Shown here piece after piece: positions 32,717-41,261 of a DNA stretch of 64,000 nt. The notes under the pieces were generated by a model. The model was given only the letters and a program-made list of their open reading frames with translations. It was not told the origin of the DNA and made no database searches. The translations under genes were made by a program, and so were the position numbers. Origin of the DNA: Promicromonospora panici (GTDB lineage: Bacteria > Actinomycetota > Actinomycetes > Actinomycetales > Cellulomonadaceae); NCBI RefSeq assembly GCF_900608595.1, contig NZ_UWYY01000018.1, forward strand, positions 1 through 64,000, given 5' to 3'. How positions within the stretch are numbered: the stretch's first letter is position 1; every line of letters starts with the position of its first letter.

Positions 32717-32732
32717 ACTAACCCGATTTAGT
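32717..32732. promoter_or_regulatory. LacI-type operator, right end of the glycan locus
   Basis: ACTAACCCGATTTAGT shares both ACTAA/TTAGT arms and a CCG-containing centre with the site at 17994-18009. It overlaps the -10 element of the GH84 promoter. Two matching sites bracketing six glycan genes point to one repressor. Confidence 0.72.
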
Positions 32733-32759
32733 GTAGAGGGATGACGAACCGGACGACAA
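32730..32759 (-). promoter_or_regulatory. Promoter of the GH84-GH85 operon
   Basis: On the minus strand TTGTCG (32754-32759) and TACACT (32730-32735) are separated by 18 bp. The operator begins within the -10 element, so repression by blocking is expected. Confidence 0.55.
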
Positions 32760-32857
32760 GGGTCGGCGGCACGCCGCGCCCGGCCGGCGAGGTGCTCAGC
32801 TGAGCGCGGTCGCGCGTGCCGCCCTTGCTTCACCGCCGCATTCAGGGCAGAGTCTGG

Positions 32858-32873
32858 GGTGACGCACCTCACA
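32858..32873. promoter_or_regulatory. CRP/GlxR-like site before the succinate dehydrogenase operon
   Basis: GGTGACGCACCTCACA fits TGTGA-N6-TCACA at nine of ten conserved positions. It lies 34 bp before the first gene of the operon. Cyclic-AMP receptor proteins control succinate dehydrogenase genes in related actinobacteria, for example through GlxR in Corynebacterium. Confidence 0.6.
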
Positions 32874-32906
32874 CCGTCGTGAGGCGCGTCGCTCAGGAGG
32901 TGCCGA

Positions 32907-33200
32907 ATGACGACCAGCGAATTCGCGACGCTGCGCCGCTCGATCGAGCAGCTGCGCCAGAGCGTCTCCGGCGTGCGCGGCGCCTTCGGGGACGCGCCCG
33001 AGGTACGCCGCCTCATGAACGATCTCGAGCGGCTGGAGATCGACGCGGCCGAGCTCGCGTCGCGCGAGCCGCTGCGGCCGGCGCACAGTTCCGGTCACCT
33101 CCCCGAGCACGTCGTCGTGCCCGACACCCCGCTGGACGCGTCGATGTTCAGCGATGCCGACGACGAAGGACTTGGCGGCTACCACGGCGACCGGTCGTGA
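32907..33200 (+). CDS. Small protein heading the Sdh operon (Rv0250c-like)
   Basis: 97 residues, ATG with a full AGGAGGTG upstream. It has an N-terminal helical stretch (EFATLRRSIEQLRQSVSGVRGAF; DLERLEIDAAEL) and an acidic, probably disordered tail ending SDADDEGLGGYHGD; there is no membrane segment. The stop overlaps the start of the membrane subunit by 4 bp. In Mycobacterium tuberculosis a protein of the same size, Rv0250c, sits at the same place in the Sdh1 operon (Rv0247c-Rv0250c). A role as accessory or assembly factor is inference from position and conserved order only. Confidence 0.72.
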   Translation: MTTSEFATLRRSIEQLRQSVSGVRGAFGDAPEVRRLMNDLERLEIDAAELASREPLRPAHSSGHLPEHVVVPDTPLDASMFSDADDEGLGGYHGDRS

Positions 33201-34021
33201 CGGCGCCCGCACGTGACGTCGGCTCCCGGGGCGTCGACAGTCCGGGGCGCGCCGCCGTCGGGGCGCGCACGCTGCGCACGGACCGGTGGTGGCTGCCACC
33301 GGCCGCGACCACCATCGGCATCCTGATCTTCCTGGTGTACGCCACGGTGCGGGCGTTCCAGCAGCAGTACTTCTTCGCCGACGAGCGCTATCTGACGCCG
33401 TTCTACTCGCCCTGCGTGTCCTACGGGTGTGCGTCGGAGCCCGGGTCGGCCCACTTCGGGATGTTCCTGCCGGACCACCCGCTCATCCCGTACGCCGCGC
33501 TCAGCCTGCCGTTCCTGCTGCTGTTCCGGCTCACCTGCTACTACTACCGCAAGGCGTACTACCGGTCGTTCGCGCTGGCCCCCGCCGCATGTGCGGTGCC
33601 GGAGCCGCACGCGACGTACCACGGCGAGACGCGCTTCCCGCTGATCCTGCAGAACAGCCACCGGTACTTCTTCTACCTCGCGGTGGTCATCTCGGTCATC
33701 AACACCTACGACGCGATCGTCGCGTTCCGGCATCCGACGGACGGGTTCGTCGTCGGCGTGGGCAACCTCGTACTGCTCGCGAACGTGACGCTGCTGTGGT
33801 GCTACACCCTGTCGTGCCACTCGTGCCGGCACGTGATGGGCGGCCGGCTCACGCACTTCTCGAAGCATCCGGTGCGGTACCGGCTGTGGACCTGGGTGTC
33901 CGCGCTCAACACGCGGCACGCGACCTTCGCGTGGATCACGCTCGGCACGCTCATCCTGACCGACCTGTACGTCGCGCTGGTGGCGAGCGGGACCATTACC
34001 GACCTGCGCCTCATCGGCTGA
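33197..34021 (+). CDS. sdhC: Succinate dehydrogenase / fumarate reductase membrane subunit (Sdh1 type)
   Basis: 274 residues from GTG 33197 (GTGA overlap). About five membrane helices are visible (TIGILIFLVYATV; YAALSLPFLLLF; FYLAVVISVINTY; NLVLLANVTLLW; TLGTLILTDLYV). The segment TLSCHSCRHVMGG near residues 204-216 contains a CxxC next to histidines, unusual for an SdhC. Structural work on mycobacterial Sdh1 described a Rieske-type [2Fe-2S] cluster in the membrane domain, which this motif could hold; the link is my inference. The subunit anchors SdhAB and passes electrons to menaquinone. Confidence 0.8.
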   Translation: MTAPARDVGSRGVDSPGRAAVGARTLRTDRWWLPPAATTIGILIFLVYATVRAFQQQYFFADERYLTPFYSPCVSYGCASEPGSAHFGMFLPDHPLIPYAALSLPFLLLFRLTCYYYRKAYYRSFALAPAACAVPEPHATYHGETRFPLILQNSHRYFFYLAVVISVINTYDAIVAFRHPTDGFVVGVGNLVLLANVTLLWCYTLSCHSCRHVMGGRLTHFSKHPVRYRLWTWVSALNTRHATFAWITLGTLILTDLYVALVASGTITDLRLIG

Positions 34022-34060
34022 GAAACTTTTGCTAGGAACTACCTCAGAGGGAGCCCAGCG

Positions 34061-36013
34061 TTGACCGACACCGAACGGCACGAGTACGACGTCCTCGTCA
34101 TCGGCGCTGGGGGCGCCGGGCTGCGCGCCGCGATCGAGGCGGCCGAACACGGCCTGCGGACGGCGATCGTATGCAAGTCGCTGTTCGGCAAGGCGCACAC
34201 CGTGATGGCCGAGGGCGGCTGCGCCGCGGCGATGGGCAACGTCAACGAGAACGACTCCTGGCAGGTGCACTTCCGGGACACCATGCGCGGCGGCAAGTTC
34301 CTGAACAACTGGCGGATGGCGGAGCTGCACGCCAAGGAGGCGCCCGACCGGGTCTGGGAGCTGGAGACGTACGGCGCGCTGTTCGACCGCACGAAGGACG
34401 GCCGGATCAGCCAGCGGCACTTCGGCGGGCACAGCTACGCGCGGCTGGCGCACGTCGGCGACCGGACCGGGCTCGAGCTGATCCGGACCCTGCAGCAGCG
34501 CATCGTGGCGCTGCAGCAGGAGGACTACGCCGAGACCGGCGACTACGAGGCGCGGCTGCGGGTCTTCGCGGAGTGCACCGTCACGGAGCTGCTGACCGAG
34601 GGCGGCGCCATCGCCGGCGCGCTCGGCTACTGGCGCGAGTCCGGCCGCCTGCTCGTGTTCTCGGCGCCCGCCGTCGTGCTCGCCACGGGCGGGATCGGCA
34701 AGTCGTTCCAGGTGACGTCGAACTCGTGGGAGTACACGGGCGACGGCCACGCCCTCGCGCTGCGGGCCGGCGCGGAGCTCATCGACATGGAGTTCGTGCA
34801 GTTCCACCCGACCGGCATGGTCTGGCCGCCCAGCGTCAAGGGAATTCTCGTGACCGAGGGCGTGCGCGGCGACGGCGGCGTCCTCAAGAACGCGGACGGC
34901 AAGCGCTTCATGTTCGACTACGTCCCGGCCGTGTTCAAGGGCCAGTACGCCGAGTCCGAGGAGGAGGCGGACCGCTGGTACGCCGACCAGGAGAACAACC
35001 GGCGCACGCCGGACCTGCTGCCCCGCGACGAGGTGGCCCGCGCGATCAACACCGAGGTCAAGGAAGGGCGCGGCTCTCCGCACGGCGGCGTGTACCTCGA
35101 CATCGCGAGCCGCATGAAGCCTGAGGAGATCAAGCGGCGTCTGCCCTCGATGTACCACCAGTTCAAGGAGCTGGCCGACGTCGACATCACGGCCGAGCCG
35201 ATGGAGGTCGGCCCGACGTGCCACTACGTGATGGGCGGTATCCACGTCGACCCGGACACCGGGCAGTCCCGCGTGCCGGGGCTGTTCGCGGCGGGGGAGT
35301 GCGCCGGCGGGATGCACGGCTCGAACCGGCTCGGCGGCAACTCGCTCTCCGACCTGCTGGTCTTCGGACGGCGCGCAGGGCTCGGCGCCGCGGACTACGT
35401 CGCCGGGCTGGGGCGGCGTCCGGTGGTCCGGGACGCGGAGATCGACGCGGCGGCGGAGATGACGCTGGCGCCGTTCGCGCCGACGGCTCCCGGAGTAGCC
35501 AGCGAGAATCCTTACACCCTGCACGCCGAGCTGCAGCGGATGATGAACGACCTGGTCGGCATCATCCGGACGGAGGCGGAGATGGCCGCCGCGCTCGACC
35601 GGCTCGGTGAGCTGCGGGAGCGCCTGCACGACGTCGTGGTCGAGGGCCACCGCCAGTACAACCCCGGCTGGCACCTGGCGCTGGACCTGCGGAACATGCT
35701 CATGGTCAGCGAGGCCGTCGCGGCGTCGGCCCTGATGCGCACCGAGAGCCGCGGAGGCCACACCCGCGAGGACCACCCGGGGCTCGACCCCCAGTGGCGC
35801 CACCGCGTGCTGCGGTCGCGGTGCCCGCGCGGGCCGGGGGACGACGCCGTGGTGCCGCGCGTCGTCGTCGAACCGGCCGAACGGGTCCCCATGCGCGAGG
35901 ACCTGCTCGCCCTGTTCGACGTCGCCGAGCTGGAGAAGTACTACACGACGCCCGAGCTGGCCGGACACCCGGCCGGACACTCAGCCGGAAGCCCGCAGGG
36001 AGGGACCGCATGA
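34061..36013 (+). CDS. sdhA: Succinate dehydrogenase / fumarate reductase flavoprotein subunit
   Basis: 650 residues, TTG start with GGGAG nine bases upstream. N-terminal dinucleotide loop VLVIGAGGAGLRAAIEA, then AHTVMAEGGCAAAM, where His46 is the site of covalent FAD attachment in this family. Substrate-site motifs include EFVQFHPTGMVWP, TEGVRGDGG, HYVMGGIHVD and RLGGNSLSDLLVFG. The enzyme interconverts succinate and fumarate at the cytoplasmic face. The C-terminus carries a short repeat tail (AGHPAGHSAGSP) encoded by a 12-bp repeat and not found in the core family. The stop overlaps sdhB by 4 bp. Confidence 0.92.
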   Translation: MTDTERHEYDVLVIGAGGAGLRAAIEAAEHGLRTAIVCKSLFGKAHTVMAEGGCAAAMGNVNENDSWQVHFRDTMRGGKFLNNWRMAELHAKEAPDRVWELETYGALFDRTKDGRISQRHFGGHSYARLAHVGDRTGLELIRTLQQRIVALQQEDYAETGDYEARLRVFAECTVTELLTEGGAIAGALGYWRESGRLLVFSAPAVVLATGGIGKSFQVTSNSWEYTGDGHALALRAGAELIDMEFVQFHPTGMVWPPSVKGILVTEGVRGDGGVLKNADGKRFMFDYVPAVFKGQYAESEEEADRWYADQENNRRTPDLLPRDEVARAINTEVKEGRGSPHGGVYLDIASRMKPEEIKRRLPSMYHQFKELADVDITAEPMEVGPTCHYVMGGIHVDPDTGQSRVPGLFAAGECAGGMHGSNRLGGNSLSDLLVFGRRAGLGAADYVAGLGRRPVVRDAEIDAAAEMTLAPFAPTAPGVASENPYTLHAELQRMMNDLVGIIRTEAEMAAALDRLGELRERLHDVVVEGHRQYNPGWHLALDLRNMLMVSEAVAASALMRTESRGGHTREDHPGLDPQWRHRVLRSRCPRGPGDDAVVPRVVVEPAERVPMREDLLALFDVAELEKYYTTPELAGHPAGHSAGSPQGGTA

Positions 36014-36762
36014 GCTACACGGGTCAGTTCCGGGTGTGGCGGGGCGACGCCGACGGCGGCGCGCTGGCCGACTTCCGCGTGGAGGTCAACGAGGGCGAGG
36101 TGGTGCTCGACGTCCTGCACCGGCTGCAGGCCACGCAGGCGCCCGACCTCGCCGTGCGGTGGAACTGCAAGGCAGGCAAGTGCGGGTCGTGCTCGGCGGA
36201 GATCAACGGCAAACCGCGGCTGCTGTGCATGACGCGCATGTCCGTCTTCGAGCACGACGAGGTGGTCACCGTGACGCCGATGCGGACGTTCCCGGTGATC
36301 CGCGACCTCGTGACGGACGTGTCGTACAACTACACGAAGGCGCGCGAGATCCCGTCGTTCACGCCGCCGGCCGGCCTGGCTCCGGGCGAGTACAGGATGG
36401 GCCAGGCCGACGTCGGGCGGTCGCAGGAGTTCCGCAAGTGCATCGAGTGCTTCCTGTGCCAGGACACGTGCCATGTGGTGCGCGACCACGAGGAGAACAA
36501 GGAGTCGTTCGCGGGCCCGCGCTTCCTGATGCGGATCGCTGAGCTCGAGATGCATCCGCTCGACGTCGCGGACCGGGTGTCCGCTGCGCAGGACGAGCAC
36601 GGGCTCGGCCGCTGCAACATCACCAAGTGCTGCACCGACGTCTGCCCGGAGGGCATCAAGATCACCGACAACGCGCTCATCCCGATGAAGGAGCGCGTCG
36701 CGGACCGGCGCTACGACCCCTTGGTCTGGCTGGGTCGGACGATCTCGCGCCGCCGGGACTGA
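36010..36762 (+). CDS. sdhB: Succinate dehydrogenase / fumarate reductase iron-sulfur subunit
   Basis: 250 residues. N-terminal ferredoxin-like domain with the [2Fe-2S] ligands in WNCKAGKCGSCSAEINGK and the downstream LLC; C-terminal domain with CIECFLCQDTCHV and CNITKCCTDVCPEGI for the [4Fe-4S] and [3Fe-4S] clusters. It relays electrons from SdhA to the membrane subunit. It is the last gene of the four-gene operon, and the next gene is convergent 43 bp away. Confidence 0.92.
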   Translation: MSYTGQFRVWRGDADGGALADFRVEVNEGEVVLDVLHRLQATQAPDLAVRWNCKAGKCGSCSAEINGKPRLLCMTRMSVFEHDEVVTVTPMRTFPVIRDLVTDVSYNYTKAREIPSFTPPAGLAPGEYRMGQADVGRSQEFRKCIECFLCQDTCHVVRDHEENKESFAGPRFLMRIAELEMHPLDVADRVSAAQDEHGLGRCNITKCCTDVCPEGIKITDNALIPMKERVADRRYDPLVWLGRTISRRRD

Positions 36763-36805
36763 CTGAACTTCGCGCGCCGAGTCAGTCGGTCGGTGTCGAT
36801 CTCGT

Positions 36806-38074
36806 TCAGTACCGCGGCAGCGTGTCCGTGAAGCTCGGGTCCCGGCGACGCATGTAGTCGCCGTCGTTGCGCGCCGTGCGGCCGGAGCGCAGGAACCGCT
36901 CGTGGAGCTCCTCGACGCGCCCCAGGTCGACGTCGACGCCGAGCCCGGGACCCGTCGGGACGGTGACCGCGCCGTCGACGATGTCGATCCCGCCGTCCGG
37001 CACGACGTCGTCGGCCCGGTTCCAGGGGTAGTGGGTGTCGCAGGCGTAGGCGAGGTTGGGGATGGCCGCCGCCACGTGAGTCATGGCGGCCAGCGAGACG
37101 CCGAGGTGCGAGTTCGAGTGCATGGACACACCCATGCCGGTCGCCTCGCAGATCGCGGCGAGCTCCTTGGTGCGGCGCAGGCCGCCCCAGTAGTGGTGGT
37201 CGCTCAGGAGGATCTGGACGGCGTCGCTCCGCACCGCGGGCAGGATGTGCTCCGTCTCGACGACGCACATGTTCGTCGCCAGCGGCAGCCCGGTCTCCGC
37301 GTGGACCCGGCTCATCCCGTCGATGCCGAGCACCGGGTCCTCGAGGTACTCCAGCACGCCGTCCAGCCGCCGCGCCACGTCGAGCGCGGTCTCGTGCCGC
37401 CACGCCCCGTTCGGGTCGATCCGCAGGGGCAGGCCGGGGAACGCCTCGGCCAGGGCGAGGAGGGACTCGACCTCGACGTCGGGGTGCAGGGCCCCGGCTT
37501 TGAGCTTGATCGACCGGAAGCCGTACCGGTCGATCAGGCGCTTGGCCTGGGCCACTACGCCGTCGGGGTCCAGGGCGGCGCCCCACTCGTCGTCGTCCGC
37601 CCCGATGTGCCCGGCCCACTTGAAGAACAGGTACGCGCTGTAGTCGACGCGGTCGCGCAGGGCGCCGCCGAGCAGCTCGCTGATCGGGCGGCCGAGCAGC
37701 TTGCCCTGGCCGTCGAGCGCCGCGACCTCGATCGGGGCGAACGTGACGAGCCGCGCCTGCGCGCCGAGGTCGGGCCGCAGGCGCCGCAGCACGGCATCTA
37801 CCACCGACTCGATGCGCGACGTCGCGAACACGTCGAGCCCCAGCAGCTCGGCCTCCAGCGCCGGGACGACGTCCGGCGGCAGCGCGTCGCCGCGCCCCTC
37901 GCCCCAGGCGATGACGTCTCCGATCTCGAGGCGCACCAGGGTGCGCAGGGCCAGCGGCTCGTGCACGCCGGCCGCGTTGAGCAGCGGCGGGTCGGAGAAG
38001 GCAAGCGGGTAGACGGTGAAGCCGGTGATCTTGCTGTCGATGATGTTCATTCCCGTGCTCATTCCCGTGCTCAT
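36806..38074 (-). CDS. Enolase-superfamily dehydratase, glucarate-dehydratase-like
   Basis: About 422 residues from ATG 38074, which overlaps the upstream permease stop (ATGA); in-frame ATGs at 38062 and 38050 follow because the first codons are a 12-bp tandem repeat, so the exact start is open. Catalytic features of the GlucD group are present: SIKLKAG (base lysine), LRIDPNGAW, EYLEDP, LLSDHHYWGG and GVSMHSNSHLG (base histidine). These enzymes dehydrate D-glucarate or related aldarates to a keto-deoxy acid. The exact sugar acid is uncertain. It closes an operon with a sugar-type ABC importer, its probable source of substrate. Confidence 0.83.
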   Translation of the reverse strand: MSTGMSTGMNIIDSKITGFTVYPLAFSDPPLLNAAGVHEPLALRTLVRLEIGDVIAWGEGRGDALPPDVVPALEAELLGLDVFATSRIESVVDAVLRRLRPDLGAQARLVTFAPIEVAALDGQGKLLGRPISELLGGALRDRVDYSAYLFFKWAGHIGADDDEWGAALDPDGVVAQAKRLIDRYGFRSIKLKAGALHPDVEVESLLALAEAFPGLPLRIDPNGAWRHETALDVARRLDGVLEYLEDPVLGIDGMSRVHAETGLPLATNMCVVETEHILPAVRSDAVQILLSDHHYWGGLRRTKELAAICEATGMGVSMHSNSHLGVSLAAMTHVAAAIPNLAYACDTHYPWNRADDVVPDGGIDIVDGAVTVPTGPGLGVDVDLGRVEELHERFLRSGRTARNDGDYMRRRDPSFTDTLPRY

Positions 38075-38937
38075 CCCTTGATCGCTCCAGCCGAGATCCC
38101 CCGCATGAACGAACGCTGGAAGCCGAGGAAGGCGAGGATGGAGGGCACCATCGCCAGCGTCGAGGCGACGAGGACGACACCGATGCCCACCTCGGGGTCC
38201 GCCCGCAGGCTGCTCAGCGCCAGCGGCAGCGTGTAGGTCTTCGCGTCCGAGGCCACCAGCAGCGGCAGCAGGTACTGGTCCCAGATCATGGTGAACCCGA
38301 ACACCCCGATGACGCCGAGGGCCGGGGTCACGGTCGGCAGCACCACGGACCAGAAGACCCGCAGCTCGCCCGCGCCGTCGAGCCGCGCGGCCTCCTCGAG
38401 CTCCTTGGGCACCTCCTTCATGAACTCGGTCATGACGAGGATCGCGAAGCCCCACGCGACGATCGGCACGATCATCCCGGCGAGGGAGTCGGTGAGGTTC
38501 AGGTGCAGCAGGGGCAGGTCGGACAGCACGACGGCGAGCGGGATGGCGAGGATCTCCTCGGGCAGCATCATGGTCGCCAGGATCAGCACCAGGACGACGC
38601 CGGCGCCGCGGAACTTCTTGCGCGCCAGCGCGTACGCCGCCAGCACCGACACGCCCATCTGCAGCAGCAGCCCGACGCCGACCACGAACAGGGAGTTGCC
38701 CAGGTAGTGCAGCACGTCGCGGTTGAGCGCCGCCCGCCAGTTGTCCAGCGTGACGTCGGTCGGGACCAGGGAGAGGCGGGACGGGTCGCGGTTGGCGTCG
38801 AACGCCCCGACCAGGATTGCGACGAGCGGCCCGGCGAACGTGAGCACGACCAGCACGCACACGAGGACTGTGGTCGCCCGGAGCCACCAGCGGTTCTGGG
38901 CGCCCAGGCCCAGCGCGGTGTCGAGGTTCTTGCTCAT
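38071..38937 (-). CDS. Sugar-acid ABC transporter permease (MalG type)
   Basis: 288 residues from ATG 38937. Six membrane helices, the EAA loop ELEEAARLDGAGELRVFWSVVLPT and a typical MalG tail FMRGISAGAIKG. The longer frame upstream is a shadow of the other permease gene. Overlaps of 4 bp on both sides show a coupled operon with the dehydratase and the first permease. Confidence 0.87.
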   Translation of the reverse strand: MSKNLDTALGLGAQNRWWLRATTVLVCVLVVLTFAGPLVAILVGAFDANRDPSRLSLVPTDVTLDNWRAALNRDVLHYLGNSLFVVGVGLLLQMGVSVLAAYALARKKFRGAGVVLVLILATMMLPEEILAIPLAVVLSDLPLLHLNLTDSLAGMIVPIVAWGFAILVMTEFMKEVPKELEEAARLDGAGELRVFWSVVLPTVTPALGVIGVFGFTMIWDQYLLPLLVASDAKTYTLPLALSSLRADPEVGIGVVLVASTLAMVPSILAFLGFQRSFMRGISAGAIKG

Positions 38938-39878
38938 GAGTCCTCCTTGCGCACGCCGGAGCGCACGAGCAGCGTCAGGACGATGGTGGCCAGCAGCAGG
39001 ACGACGGACCCGGCCGCGGCGACCCCGAGCTCGACCCGCTCGAACCCGAGCCGGTAGATCAGCGTCATCAGCACCTCGCTCGACCCGTTGGGCCCGCCGT
39101 TGGTCAGCAGGTACACCTCGGTGAAGATGCGCATGGCGCGGATCGCGGCCAGCGTGAGCAGGATGGCCATGGCCGGGCGCAGAGCGGGCAGCGTGACGTA
39201 GCGGATCCGGCGGACCCAGCCGGCGCCGTCGAGCGCGGAGGCCTCGTAGAGCGACCGGTCCACGCCGACCAGGCCGGCGATGATGATGATCATGTCGTAG
39301 GGCGCGTCGCGCCAGATGCCCACGAGGATCACCGACAGCAGCGACGTGTCGGGGGAGTTGATCCACTGCGACGGCTCGATCAGGAAGAACCCGAGGATGC
39401 TGTTGGCCAGCCCGTCGTCCGTGGGGTGGTAGATGATCCGCCAGAGCTCGGCGATCACCGCCGTCGGAACGACGACGGGCAGGAAGGCCGCGGAGCGGAC
39501 GAACCAGAGCCGGCGGGCCTGTCCTTCGAGCAGGAGCGCCAGGGCGAACCCGACGAGGACCGCGCCGGCCGTCTGGGCGACGGCGATGATCGCCGTGTGG
39601 CCGGCCGCGGAGAGGAACTCGTCGGTCTCGAGCAGCGCACGGTAGTTCTCCCAGCCCACCCAGGAATTGCCCAGGTAGGGCTGCACGTCCTGGAAGCTCA
39701 TCACGAAGGCCTGACCCATCGGGATGAACTTGAAGTAGGTGAACAGCACGAGTGCCGGGGCGAGGAAGGCCCACGGGACCCACCACCGGCCCAGGCGGCT
39801 GGTCCGCCGCGCGACCGGGACGCGCCCGGAGGGCGGCGCGGGTGCCTCGTCTGCCTGGTCCCTGGTCAGCACGGTCAT
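38934..39878 (-). CDS. Sugar-acid ABC transporter permease (MalF type)
   Basis: 314 residues from ATG 39878, with a 30-residue charged leader and six membrane helices. The EAA loop is LYEASALDGAGWVRRIRYVTLPA. It pairs with the downstream permease. As in the glycan locus, no ATP-binding subunit is encoded here, so a shared ATPase from elsewhere in the genome is expected. Confidence 0.87.
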   Translation of the reverse strand: MTVLTRDQADEAPAPPSGRVPVARRTSRLGRWWVPWAFLAPALVLFTYFKFIPMGQAFVMSFQDVQPYLGNSWVGWENYRALLETDEFLSAAGHTAIIAVAQTAGAVLVGFALALLLEGQARRLWFVRSAAFLPVVVPTAVIAELWRIIYHPTDDGLANSILGFFLIEPSQWINSPDTSLLSVILVGIWRDAPYDMIIIIAGLVGVDRSLYEASALDGAGWVRRIRYVTLPALRPAMAILLTLAAIRAMRIFTEVYLLTNGGPNGSSEVLMTLIYRLGFERVELGVAAAGSVVLLLATIVLTLLVRSGVRKEDS

Positions 39879-41206
39879 GGCGCCAGCACCTCCTGGTCGG
39901 CGAGCTCGGCCGTGAACACCTGGTCGAGCTCCTCCATCTCCGTGCGGACGTCGAGCGAGCAGTCGCTGATCAGCGCGTTGAGCGTGTTCGCCGACGCGGT
40001 CAGGAAGGGGGTCCAGTTGGGCACGGCGGGCACGTACCTGCCGTTGTCGTCGTAGAGCTCCTGGACCGTCTCCCACTCGTGGGCGTCCCGCATGCCGCCC
40101 ATGTCGACCGTGGAGTTGACGGGTAGCCGCACGATGTTGCCGTCCTCGTGCCCGGCCATGCCGATCTCCTGGCCCTCGGGCGAGATCACGAACTCCGCGA
40201 ACCGCTCCTGTGCGGTCTCGCTCGCCGATCCCTCCATGAGATAGACGTTGTTGCCCTCCGCCAGGGTGGTCAGCCCGGCAGGGCCGGGCGGCGGCCGGAG
40301 GGCCTCGAGGTCGTCCCCGAGGGCGTCGACGAGCGCCGGCAGCTCGTAGGGGGCGACGAGGAACGACCCCGCGCCGCCCGTCTGGAACGTCTCCTTGGCG
40401 TTCGTGGTGTCCTGGCTGCTCGCGCCCGGCTGCAGCACGTTCTCGGTGCAGGCGAGGTCGCGGATCCAGGTGGCCGCCGCGACGGACCCGTCGTCGGCGA
40501 CCGCCGAGCGGTAGCCCTCCGGGGTCTCCTCGAAGTACTCGCCGCCGCCGGACCAGAAGAAGGTCGAGGTGTTCCACGAGATGTAACCCCGCTCGGTGGT
40601 CCCGGGAACGGCGATGCCCGCCACCTCCTGGCCCGTGCCGGTGGGATCGTCCCCGACGTAGCCCCGCCACATGTCGACCAGAGACTCCCAGTCCTGGGGC
40701 ACCGGCAGCCCGAGGTTTTCGCGCCAGTCCTTGCGGTTCATGAGAGCCACCGTGTGAGCCGTCATCGGCACGCCGTAGTAGCCGCCGTAGTAGGAGCGGG
40801 CGCCGTCCCAGGCCCGCTCGTTGATGTCCGCGGAGCCCTCGATCTGCTCCCGGTCGATCTCCCGGAGGAAGCCCTGGCTCTGCATGTTGCCGAGCTGCGC
40901 GGTGTCGTTGATGACGATGTCCGGCAGGTTCCGCTGCACGGCCCGCTGCTGGAGCTTGATCTCGAAGTTGTCGGAGATCGAGGTCATGGTCGCGGGAATC
41001 CCCGTCTCCTCGGTGAACTCCCGGACGAGCTCCTGCCCGATGAGGTCGGAGGGGCTACCGGGCCCCTTGCGCTGCCAGATCTCGAGGGACTGCTCCTGCA
41101 CGGGCACCTGGTCCACGTCTGCGGCGGCGGTCATCCCGGAGCATCCCGTGAGGACCGGCAACGCGAGGACTGCGGCGAGGCCCGCGAGGGCTTTGCGTCT
41201 GGTCAT
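39875..41206 (-). CDS. Sugar-type ABC transporter substrate-binding lipoprotein
   Basis: 443 residues. Lipobox LPVLTGCSG near residue 22 marks a lipoprotein. The mature domain is a family-1 solute-binding protein (SLEIWQRKGPGSPSDLIGQELVREFTEETG at its start, SWNTSTFFWSGGGEYF in the middle). The enzyme encoded at the operon end suggests an aldarate or related sugar acid as ligand. First gene of the operon; promoter and a possible operator lie upstream at 41245-41291. Confidence 0.85.
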   Translation of the reverse strand: MTRRKALAGLAAVLALPVLTGCSGMTAAADVDQVPVQEQSLEIWQRKGPGSPSDLIGQELVREFTEETGIPATMTSISDNFEIKLQQRAVQRNLPDIVINDTAQLGNMQSQGFLREIDREQIEGSADINERAWDGARSYYGGYYGVPMTAHTVALMNRKDWRENLGLPVPQDWESLVDMWRGYVGDDPTGTGQEVAGIAVPGTTERGYISWNTSTFFWSGGGEYFEETPEGYRSAVADDGSVAAATWIRDLACTENVLQPGASSQDTTNAKETFQTGGAGSFLVAPYELPALVDALGDDLEALRPPPGPAGLTTLAEGNNVYLMEGSASETAQERFAEFVISPEGQEIGMAGHEDGNIVRLPVNSTVDMGGMRDAHEWETVQELYDDNGRYVPAVPNWTPFLTASANTLNALISDCSLDVRTEMEELDQVFTAELADQEVLAP

Positions 41207-41261
41207 GAGCTCCGTCGTTCATGAGGGGGTGAAATGTGAGTGCCACCGTAGGAACGGGAAA

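Noticed and set aside
33179..35980. 933-codon minus-strand frame opposite sdhCA
   Set aside because: Valine/arginine-rich shadow of well-conserved succinate dehydrogenase genes.
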